From: Taxillus chinensis
Taxonomy: Eukaryota; Streptophyta; Magnoliopsida; Santalales; Loranthaceae
Length of the DNA: 64,000 nt
NCBI GenBank assembly: GCA_023512835.1
Contig: CM042090.1
Location: forward strand, 10,323,343 to 10,387,342
Reading direction: 5' to 3'
The notes under the pieces are model-generated. The model was given only the letters and a program-made list of their open reading frames with translations. It was not told the DNA's origin and did not search any database. Shown piece after piece: positions 46,901-58,900 of the stretch (positions are counted from its first letter, which is position 1; the number at the start of each line of letters is the position of its first letter). Position numbers and translations under genes: made by a program.

Positions 46901-49900
46901 AAGTCCGTACCGTACCGCGTTCCGTATTTTTAAACCTTGTAAATGAGCTAAATTTTCATACTCACTCCAACAATGGCCCAATTTGAAATAAATGATAAAT
47001 TCATTTTCTTTTGCTTTTAAAAAATATATATTTATATTTTATTGTATTCACTAATTTATAATAAAACATAAAAAAACATATAAGTTTTGTTTTGAAGATA
47101 CAAAAATGTGTTTTAGCCCAAGAAAATACTCATAATTATCTTCTTTTTATCATAATCACATGAAGAGAAACAAAGAAATTTCCTAAACCATTTTATCTTT
47201 TAGATTTATTCTTGGGGCAAATACTTAAATATTCAATGCAAAATCAATAATTTAAAAATTAATCAAAAACATCACATAACTAAATAGGTAACAAATTTTT
47301 TGGCAACGTGAGGGTCTAAATCCTTTTACATGTGTAACCAATGTCAAACCATAGAACTTTGGTGATGAAGACTCGTGCTTCTGCTATTTTTTCACATCTA
47401 ATAATTGATCTAACCAATTATTACTTGTACTTTTGAAGAGCGAAAAAAAATTAAACTCTTCCATGTGGCTATCACAATTCTAGAATAGCTGCACACTCCA
47501 CTCACACCAAAGACTCATAGTGAAGAATAATCCATCAAATCATCGAACGCTGCCTCATACTCCCTAAAAATCACGAAAACAGAATGAAAAGAGTCGAAAG
47601 CATCATCCAATGAAGGACAAACAACTCCATTACCATATCCCCATAGCACCCAAGCACAAGGACAATGAAAGTAAAAATGATCTGCTAAATCCATTATTAC
47701 CTTGCACATATAACACCAACTAACAATTACCATATCACGTTGATGCAAATTATCAGGAGCTAAATCTGTCCTAACAATGCTATCCAATCAAAGAAGGCCA
47801 CCCTTGAGGGGAGCTTTGCCTTTCAAATACTCCTCTAAAGAAAGAGGTTAAAGCTGACAGGGCTAAGAATAGAGTGGAAGAGCTTAACCCAAAAGCCTTT
47901 TGCCTAATTAGAATGCTAACACATCTTACCAATCACAAAACTAAGGGCTGTGACAGAATACAATAAATCCAAAAACAAATAAAATGCTTCAAGCTCTCAA
48001 TCCAAAGCTGACCGCAAAAAAAAAAACCTCCCACTGCACACATGTACCCCGAATATGAAGAAAATCAGTCACAATAACATCAATAAGACAGGCAATCCGG
48101 TACAACTCAAGTTAAGCCAGCTTCAAAAGAACCTTAGCACACGAAACATCATCCCAAAAATAAATAGAAGAGCCATCCCCACATGATAAACTACAAATTT
48201 GAAAAATAATCCCCATCGAGAATGGATATACTTCCATAAACCTACACCATACAATCTAGGGGCATTAGAGATCTACCCCCCATCAAAGATGCCATGCTTC
48301 ACCAAGGTCATCTTCCTCCAAAGGACTTCCCTCTCCACTCCTAATCGCCATAACCACTTTCCAAGAAATGTTTTATTGAATCATCGAAGCTTCTTAATAG
48401 CTAAACCTCCAAGGGAAATAGGTCTGCACACTAAATCCGACTTTAGCTACTAGTCTAGAGGAATTGACTTAGAGACCTTGTTGTAATGGCTTGATTGTTC
48501 TTTGTTGGTGTGACAGTGGTAGGAGATAAGTCCAAACAACGGCTAACACAAATGTTATTCTGGATTCCAATAACATCTCCTTGCTTCCTATCTCCCTCTC
48601 ATTCTTACAGTTATCATAACAAGCATAGACAACCTTATGGATAATGATAAGCACATCAATAGATGAGGAGGGAGACTACACAACCACCTTTGAAGCTTGG
48701 GACTAAGGTGATGCTAGTGAATACGTAGGCATTAAAGCAATCAATGGGTCATCCAAAAAATCACGTAACAAAGCTGAAGGATCCAAGCAAGCTTCCTATA
48801 ATTAATACACATGGTTATACCATGTGCTAATGGGAGAAGATGCAAAAGGAAAAGATGTTTATAAATCTAGACAAAGTGTGGATAACCAGGACGTCATTAG
48901 AAGATGATTGTGGCAACTCAATTATGTATGGAAAGACAAAAAAACGTCATTCAACACAAAAAAGCCTAAATCAAGAGGATGACATTGATGTCCTTTTTTG
49001 GTGTCGAGCGTAACCTAAAAAGGGAAAACAAGAGACTTTAGTTCAACTTCAGATACCTAAGGTTGAACTCACAAATGAAAACATACATCCAAATACTTTG
49101 GGGGAAAGAGAAACTAGAGCGCAAGTTAGAAATAGGACCCTAAAGGAATGGTGCCATCTCTTCACAAATGAAGAGATTTTTTTTTATAACTAATATAGCG
49201 AAATTTAATAATAAGATAAAATAAGTACAAATAAAACAGGCAGAGTCGAGAATACCCAAAAAGGATAGATCAAAAGGCCAAAAGGCCCAAACACAACAGG
49301 CCAATAACTGAAGGGCTTGAAGGCCCAGATACAAAATACCCAAACAGGGTGAGAAAGACTAATTAATGAAAGGAAAAACAAGGCCCAAACGGATGGGCCA
49401 GAACTCAAAGGCAGCCAGCACCATCTGCCACCCACAACCAAATAGATTGGGCTGTAGGAACTGGGCTCAAACTCCGGCCCACCCAACACAGGCCCAAAAG
49501 GACCACAAACTCGGCTAGGGTTTAGAAACCCTATCGCAGCCATCAGCATGCACACCAATCCCCACACCAGATCTGAGCAGCCGGACCGAGGTAGCCGGCA
49601 GTGCAGAGGAAACCAAAGCAATGCCACCAAAAGCAACGCCATCAACCCAAACCAACATGAAAATGGCCAAAGAAGAGAAATGGCCAAGCAGGGAACCAAG
49701 CCAGAGGCAAGCTGGAACAAAAAAAACATGGCAGCGACGGCGTGAAGCAAGGGATCGCCGGCAGAGGCCAGCCCCTCAACCAGCCACCAACCCACAAACT
49801 GACCAATCAACCTGAACAACAACCCCCTCAACACCACCGCAGCAAAGCCCAAGGATGAAGACTGAGTGAAGAATCATACAAAGCCCTTGGGAAAGGAATC

Positions 49901-52900
49901 CCAACCCGCCGCACAGGCCATAGAAGGCGAGTGAACCTGAAACCGGCACACCCAACCCACAAAAAACACCACGAAGACCAAAGGAACCGAGCAGCAAAAA
50001 CTCCAGCAGTCCACGCCCCTAAGAAACGGCGAAAAATGCAGCCACCAATAGGTCACACGGGCCATAGAAGATGAAGCTGCCAGAGCCATCACTCGCTGCC
50101 AACAAATGCTAACACACCAACTAGCTGCCAGAAAAAGAACCCCACACCAGACATAGCTTGGATCTGGCCAAAGGAGGAAGGAGAAGGCATTGAAAACACC
50201 AAAACAAAACCTTCAAGGAGAAAAAGACAAAAAAAGAAAAGAAAAAAAGGGAAAGAAAGGAGAAGAAGAAAAATATAGAGGGGCCAGGCGGCCGTCAGAA
50301 AAAGGGTTGAGGTTTAGAGAGAGGGGAGAGCTTCTCACTCTAAGTTATTAAAACTAAAAAGTAGTGAAATTATTGACCACCAGCTTCATCAACCCAAAGG
50401 TATTGACCGCCCCTTAAAGAGATGTTAAAACTATTTCAACCCAAAGTTGCTTAAAAAAGTCCCCAAAGTGCTTAAACATGATACTGAAATGTAAGGGCAC
50501 AAGTAACCTCTACCAAATGTTGGTTCTTGCATTCTACAACACTAAGTGTACTAAGGTGTATTAGGGCGAACAGTTCAGCAGATAACTCCATGCCATGAAT
50601 GAAATAACACAATGTCAAAGAAAAAATATTCTCCATGATTATCGCTATGCCAACATTAGATTAAGGTAGAAAATTGAGTCCAGACCTCGACCAAAAATTC
50701 ATAATATTTGAAAAAATTTATAAGGCTACCACTGTTTGGGAGCCGATGGACCGTTAGTTGGCCGAGTGATTACTTCTCCAAGAGAGGTCGGCTCACCTTG
50801 CTTAGAAGCATCCTCTCTAGCTTGCCAACTTACTATCTATCTTTAGTTCCGCTTCCTGTGTTTTTGACTTCTCGGCTCGAGCAGATCCAAAGGAATTTCC
50901 TTTTGGGGATCCACAATAAGTGTGCCAAAGATTCCTTTGGTGGCTTGGGATCGTGTGTACCGTCCTCTTTATCATGGTGGCTTGGCCATTAAGCAGTTGC
51001 GTAGGTTTAATGCTTCTTTTCTTGGGAAGTGGTTATGGCAGTTCGGGGTGGAGCAGAGAGTTTTATGGCGGGAGTTCCTCTATTCAATCCTTTTCCTTCT
51101 TGTTGCTGGATATCTCATTCGTATATATCTTTTCTTTGTTTTCCAAGCCTCTAGTGAGTTACAGACAGAGTTCGAAAGGGTCAAAATCTTTGATGATTCC
51201 ATCATACATGATTGAGTTGCGAAAATTTCTGGATAGGTATCCTACATCTGAACTGAATTCTTTCTGGCTAAAAAATATCTTTCTAGTTTCTCTGAAACAA
51301 TTAGGAGATTCTTTCAAAGAAATACGGGGGTCTGCCTATGGTGGCAACATCCTATTGGGCGGTGGCCCCACTTATGGGGTCAATCGGGGGGGGGGGGGGG
51401 GGGGGGTGAATATCCTTATGCCTCGCGGCCCTCATGACATGCATTTATGGAAATTCATCCGTGCGGTGTGAGACTCTTTCTCTCAATTTGTGGTATTTGA
51501 GTTGAGAGATGGTGCTTCTATTCGTTTTTAGCACGATATTTGGTGCGGTGATTCTCCTTTGAAGCTTATGTATCCGGAGTTGTTTCCGCTTGCATGTTAT
51601 CCCAATGCTTTTGTGACCGATGTTCACTATCGTTAGGGTCCTATCATGAAATGGGAGGTGACTTTTTTATGGGCTGCGCGGGATTGGAAATTAAAAGCTT
51701 TCTCCTCATTCTTTGGCATATTGTATTTTGCTCCCTGTCGAACATGGATAGGATGTGTTGGCGTCGCACTCAGGAAAGCGGCTACTGGGTCCGAAGCTTT
51801 TACTCCCTTCTCATGCCTACCCAAACTGAGTGCTATCCTTAGCAGTGTGTTCGGAAGGCGCGGGTTTTGTCTAAAGTTGCTTTTTTCGCTTGGACTGTGG
51901 TCCTGGGCAAGATTCTGACTGTTGACCATTTGAGGAGGCATTTTTCTCTTGTTACACAGTGTTACTTGTGCAAGGCTTCCGTGGAGTGCGTGGATCATCT
52001 ATTTCTTCACTGCCCTTATGCTAGGGGGTTGTGGGATATAGTTTTGGGCTTGTTTGGCCTCCCATGAGTGATACCTTCATCCCCTCGCGCCTTGTTTGCG
52101 TGTTGACTAGGGGGTGTGGGCCGGCTTTCAATGGTTTGATGAGTCATCACTCATTGCATTCTGTGGAGTCTTTGGCAGGAACGGAACGTGCATGTGTTTG
52201 ATGATCGGGAGCAGTCTGTTACCGAGCGCCTCTAGTTTTTTTTGTTTTTTGGGGGATTGATTATATGCTTCAGGTGAGGTCTATTTTTCCCCTATGTAGG
52301 ACGTTATAAATGGTTATTACTTTCGAGATGATGATGTAATTTTGCCTTCTATGCACATCTTGTGTGCGCTTTTTTCTTAATAAAATTTTTCTTACTTACC
52401 AAAAAAAAGCTAACTAGACCTAGATCATGCTAAACGGCCATCCACAAAAGTTACATAATACGAATAACCAAATTTAAAAACAATAGGCGTCACCCCCAAA
52501 ATCCTAGTGTGATAATTCAAAAGGAGAAGAGACTTGTTTAATGACTCTAGGAAAATAAGGCACATAATCGTGCTTACCAAACTTACAAGACTAATATTCA
52601 ACAAAAACAAAATAAAACTTGGGAAATAACTTCTGGAGTTTACGGAAGATGATCAAGACAACAATAAAGCTCAAATTGGTTGGTACATATGGTGTAGGAT
52701 ACTAACAGTGATGGTGTTGCATCTAAGGCATAAACTCCTCCTTCAACTTGTCCACTATTTATAATCTTCCTCATCAAAATATCCTGAAAAACATAACCAC
52801 CGAGAAAACAGATACTACATAAATAAATTGATTTCTAATCTAACTACTAGTTAAAAAAATGGTTAAGTTCAAAAGATAAGAATAAATAGAATCAAGCTTG

Positions 52901-55900
52901 GTATAAAGCAAGAAGCCCCACTTCTTTTCACAACTTCCAAGGATCTGTTTTACACAAGTATATACAATAAGATGAGGCGAAAAACGATATGTTGTGACTC
53001 TCCCTAACGCAAGTGATATGATTAAAGGGATAGATATCAACAACCCACTTGTCACTTGTCATGGAAACACATCATATGATTATTTGTTTGGACATAAGTG
53101 GCAGTGGAGGTTTGCCCATCCACTTGATATTGAGTATATCAAGCAAATTCCTAATTTGTCATCTCAATCATTCTCTGCCTTGAATAAGGTAATCTTATAC
53201 CCTCAAAGACCTAAATTTTGGCATTAACAACCTTGATATGAGTCATATAGTCATGTGGCCTTGTAATACTTACTAATAAGATGACATATGACACCAGAAT
53301 AATGACAAACATGTTGAAAAGAAAACAAGGCCGTCCTATCGCATGTTTCCACCCATATAAACCAAGCATGACCTCTACTTGTAACACTACAAAGTTAATT
53401 TTACACTTCATAGTGTAATCATGGCCCTTTGAGACAAAATTCGATTTGTGATGGATTTAAGTTTATGATAAAATGAAAACAAAAAAACATATAATCACAA
53501 GTTGTTCCCCTTAGGCCTATATCTCCTTAGTTATAGTGGGAATCAACCACAATACACAAAACTCATGGAACAAAGTCCAAACCCCACCCCCACCCCCATA
53601 GTAACAGTGTGTTTGGTAAGTGAATTTAATGATTATTTTTAAAAATTATACGCTTGTGTATTTATAACTATTTAATTTCTGAATTTACGTTTCAAAAACA
53701 GGTGAGACTCAAAGATTTTTTTAAAAATGATTTCTAATTATTTTTTGTTTTCAAATATAAATTCAATTCTTGCGGGAGATTTTTTTTACTTTTTCTCTAT
53801 TTTATTACCTAAATGTACAACATTTGTTTTTGTTTTTTTTAATTCAATTTTATAAAAATATTCTTTTTAAAATACACTCTCCTATCAAACAAAAATTATT
53901 TTCAAATTAAAATTCAATGCAAACTTTAATAGAATACAAAAATCAAAACTCAAAACAAACAAGCCCTAAGTTGTCGGTATTCAAATACATCACCAAAGTA
54001 TAATTATCATAACTTTTCAATCAATGGAATTTAAGAAAAGCCCAAAGATACGATTCTATTCAATTTCCCAATAGTTAGGATTAGATGGATTAGGAGGCAA
54101 ATCAGTTATATAGTTCACCTTATCTATATCTTTTAAGCAAACAGGAATTGCCTTACCTCAGCCCCATCCCCTATAGTAAGTTGCTGGTATTTGAATACAA
54201 CATCACCAAAGGATTACCTTAATTTTTCAAGCAATGGAATTTAAGAGAAACACAAAGATACAATTCTCTTCAATTTCTCAGTAGTTTGGATTGGAGCGAT
54301 TAGGAGGCAAATCAGTCAAGTGATTTGCCTAACCTATGCCTTTCAAGCAAACAAGGATTGCTTTACACCAGATCTAGTAGTTCATGCCTCCTTCCAACTT
54401 CTCATCTAAGAGTCTGAAGAGGAAAGAGACCATTTCCTCAGAACCTGTACACATAGCATGTCCAGTTTCAACTGCTCCAGACCCTTCGATAGCAATCACT
54501 TCCTTCTGCCCATCATCCCCAGCCACAACTGAGACACGACTAGATTTCATGAAAATTCTGGACAGCATGTCTGGATAAGTATACAGAACATCCCTAGAGA
54601 GAGAAGTTACCCAGCACTAGTCCATACCTGGCTCCTTTCTGTCCACCAGTTGTTCAACAGATCTGATTTCATTTATGCTTTAAATGATGGTACGGTGTCA
54701 TGTAAAGAGAATCATTCAGGTAAGGCTTTCCCTTACATCAATAGAAATCTGTTAAGTACGTTGCTTGATGTTGCCACTTCAATGAAACCTATAGCTATAG
54801 CCTCTCAGAGGCTATAACTGGCATACAAAGTCTGTCCTCCAACTAGGAAATACCAACATTTCCTTTTTATAAAAAAAAAATCAACCAAGTTGTGCATCCT
54901 GCATACCTAGCACGGAAGGCAACCCCAAGTATCCAATCATTTGTTGAGTAAGCATTCACAAATCTTCCACTCACAATCTGGAGAAATCAACAGGAAACAA
55001 TTATAAAGGAAATGGCCTAAATGTTTCTAGTTTTACATTTCAAAAACATAAATAATACAAGAAGATGGCCAAAATGTACAAAATTGTAAGAGAAGAAAGA
55101 AAAACTGAACCAATTACCTTTCTAACTGCTTCCCAATTCTCACCTTTGATTGGAATGGGTGCTCCGAGAAGAACAACTCTTTCCACAAGTCCAGCTAGTT
55201 AATTTCAAAAATAAAATAAAAATAAAAAAAACAAATGATCAATGCAGCAATCACCAGCAATGAATGAATGCTCCTAAAGTTCGAACCAGTTACCATTGTG
55301 TTCACTTTCAGCTAAATGCTGGAGACACTTGAAAACCACTCGAGCCCCAAGTGAGAACCCAACAAGTGTCACAGGTCTGCAAGCATGGATACCCCACCAC
55401 ACAAACTGTTCAATTTTTCTACTCAAGAATTTTCAAAGAGGCTTTGAGTATCTCCTATCTGATTTAGTACCTGAAACCCTGCAGGTTATTCAGCAGAACG
55501 TCCGCAAGCAACCTTCCTGCTTTGTTTGACCTAAAAATCAATAAAATATTAAATATGGACGCTCATCAAAGATGCCACTGTCACAGTTAAATTTTCTAAG
55601 AATTGAGTGAGGACGAGAATGGAAGAAAGGGTAGAATTTAGTAAAAATACAAAAATTATTTAAAAAAAAACTAAGATAGTGCACTAATCTAAGGTTGATC
55701 CCAGAATGATATCACAAAACAAAACTTGTAAATATAGTAAATTACAAGGTATTTCAACTCATCAAAATATTCCAAAGAGATTGCATTTTTTCTACAAAAA
55801 GCAAACCAACGTTCATGCTACATGACATGATTGCAAGTTACTTGTTTTAAATAACAATGTTGCAAGCTACTGTTACCTCCCTATTTTTCTTATATTCCAG

Positions 55901-58900
55901 TATTCTGCTTATTTGCTACAATATCTCACAACCTTCTTTTTTTCTCCTACAATGCATTTCTTTATCCCATTCACAATGTCTTTTCAAATTTTTCTAAGTC
56001 ATTACTCCATCAAAGCCTGTAGCGTTTCTATACAACACAGAGAGGCAGGCCACAACAATCCATTCCATACTGCTTGTATGGAAGTGAAACTGAAATCTCA
56101 TCCCTCTTTCCATAAAAGATAGTTAAAACACAGCCAAGTGAAAGCAAGAACCTGTCCACAGCAATTGTCCATTTACTGTCAATAAAATCAGTAGCAGCAA
56201 TTAGAGTTGCTGGCCAAGCCAATGCTGTTAAAAGTGCACTCAACACAGTCAACATGGCCCCTTGTTTCATCAATGCCATCGCAATTCCTGAAGCAAAAAG
56301 GAAGTTCAAACAACAAATACAGCTGTTTCATAACATTAATTAATTAATGAAAACAGCTAGTAGTCAAAATCAATTACTTGAAGTAAGCCAGTCCTGAATT
56401 GCTGTGCTTACTGCAATCAAATTCTTGGACTCCCACTGAAGCACATACCTAAAGATTGATCAGGGCTGTAAAAAGTTAATAATTATATATATATATATAT
56501 CTAATATAGTACTATGGAAGAGAAACCACATGTGTGTATGTATATAGGCAATAAATTATTTAATCCGCACCCCAAGTAACCCAAAACTAGGAAACTCTAA
56601 CAAATATTGAAATAAAATATCCTAGGAATAACATTAAATCTATACTAGATCTAAGAGGGAAATATATTTCCTTCAAAGGTCATACCCAGTGCACAAGGTT
56701 TCCCTTTCAGGGGTCTGGGAGAGGCCTCAGAGATATTTCCTGAAGAGGCTGCTCCCAAGTCTCAAACCTGGGACCTACCGCTCTAGGGTGAAGACATTCG
56801 CCATCACACCAAGTGAGGCCTCTACCAGCAAACAGTGCCATCATTTGTACCAAATAGTTCCCATCATGCAAAAGCAATTGAAGAAAAATAAGGGAAGGAA
56901 AAAAAACATTTGCTTTGCAGCTTAGAATAGTTAAATCATGGCTAACATCGGGGAATTCAACAAAATGACCCTTAATAATGTTGAACAAGATGATTTGAAA
57001 ACCTGAAAGGAAAATGCCATGTACCTTTCCATGTTATCATTTAGTCCTTCCCAAGGCCTCACAAAATCTTCCTCCTCAAAAACAAAGCCAGAGACTAAGA
57101 TCTCAACTGCCAACCGCTGATAGTAGACGGTTTAACGAGTCAACATTGAACAAAAAGGGAAAAGAAAACAATGGAGGAAAGAAACAGCAGAAGCTACAAA
57201 AACAAAAACAAACAAACAAAACTAGGAAAAAGAGGTGCCCAGTGTATCAAACTGTCTTCCCCATGGCCTCAAAAAGAAACACAGAAGCAAAGATCTTAAC
57301 TGCTAGCCTCCAACAGTAATAGTTACAAGAGCTAAAATTAAACAAAGAGGTAAACAGGAAAGGCAACAGCAGCATTAAAAATAAATAGCATGGGAAAGAA
57401 GGCAGTAGTTTGCATAATTCAAACCAAGCCCTTCGATGCCAGCCTCTAATTTTCAGAAATTTAACTAAGAAACCAAACCCATTCTCAAAAAAGAAGAGGA
57501 ATAATTATATGCATTCAGAAATAACTAGGTTGCAAAGCCGCAATGTCTAACAAAATTATAAAGAATCATAACTCACTCCCTGCTTATGATTGTCTCCTAT
57601 AGCTTTGAAATCGAACTGATTAACATCTCCGATTCTTCTGGCCATTTTACTCCCAGTAAGACCAGCTCCAGCGGCTGGATTGATCAACATGTTAGCAGAA
57701 GATAGAAACACGATGAAGGCCAAAATATGTACGTCACAAATAAAACTTGTAGATCGTCAATTGTCAAGCATATTACAAAAATCATACTAAATATGTCACA
57801 TGAATACCTAATGTTAATATAAACAAAGTCAACAATATCCTTAACCAAACTCCAGCAAAATAAATCTCACCTTCACTTAAAAAATCAATGAATGACGAAT
57901 GATTGGGTAGAAAATGAGTTCTTCAAATTTGATTGGTGATGACTACTTAAGTCCTGAACTTTTAATATGAGAATCATAACATAAAAGAAAGGAAAAAAGA
58001 ATAAACTTACATACCAATAAAAGAAGGGGGAAAAAAAGAAAGAAATAACCTGGCTATAAAAAAAATTTTATTCTAAAAAGTGAATGCAAAATATACAAAG
58101 CATAAAACAAACAATTAACTAAGAATACACTTTTAGGTGATGCAGCATCATGCCAGAGGAAGAAAGTAGAACCTCAAACAAATTAAAAATTAATATATAG
58201 TTCAAAACCAGAGGTTCAGTTCTTATTTTCTCCAAAACAAGGGCGTCTTCCAGTTGCATAAAACTGCATCATCAGATGATTTTCCAGTACATATCCTCAT
58301 CCCCCCATCAGTTTACAAATGTCAGGAAATGAATTCTTTCGCTTTTGATGAAGGCAACAAGCAATATAAAGGAATAATAGTTTTCACACGCCCATCCAGG
58401 ATGAGTTAGAAAACAGATTCCAGATTTAATGCTCTCATGTTAACAATTGATGTTCACTCCAAAAGCATTTTGATTTTTTTTACGAAAAAAATGACAGTCA
58501 AAAAAGTTCAAGAATATAATTATTAATTTATTATCACCAAGCAATATAAAGGAATAATAGTTTTCACACACCCATCCAGGATGAGTCAGAAAACAGAATC
58601 CACGTTTAATGCTCTCTATCTAGTAATGTTAACAATTGATGTTCACTCCAAAACAATTTTGAATTTTTTAGGAAACAAATGTCCATCAAAAAAGTTCAAG
58701 AATAGAATTATTATCACCTCCAAATGATGCAGCAACTGCAACTGAACCAGCAACAGTTGCTGTAGCACTTGCAGCTGCAGCAAAACCACTTGCACCAATT
58801 ACAGGGATAAGAGTACCCAAGGTAGGGGCTAAAGCACTAAAGCCTGTGGCAATTGCAGGGGCAGCTAAGCCTGTTGAAGAATAAATTTAAAGTAAAATGT

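Larger units (their letters stand above)
41285..54906 (-). other. 13.6-kb intron 13 of the DUF726-type gene
   Basis: Donor GTATGC at 54906 follows GCTAG of exon 13, and the acceptor ends ..TTCACAG at 41285 before exon 14. The split Ser codon AG|T is restored across it, and the expected family sequence resumes ([12 protein letters not shown]). It contains a complete hAT (43520-46939), LINE fragments of both orientations, a retrotransposed-looking element at 49169-50345, a MITE-like element, tandem duplications and a possible alternative terminal exon. The 41285-43519 and 46948-47514 stretches show no further recognised feature. Confidence 0.85.

Noticed and set aside
49205..49852. 215-codon minus-strand open frame
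   Set aside because: Hydrophobic, low-complexity translation with no recognised motif, inside a polyA-ended retroelement. Probably non-coding.
52994..53227. 77-codon plus-strand open frame
   Set aside because: Short, antisense to a host intron, no known motif and no flanking exons.
54600..54720. Additional exon ending ..EQLVDRKEP with a GTATGG donor before the candidate alternative exon
   Set aside because: The implied intron would be only about 50 bp or less and the phase does not match the downstream frame.
56680..56832. tRNA gene suggested by A- and B-box-like motifs
   Set aside because: No cloverleaf or acceptor stem; the body matches a plant SINE instead.
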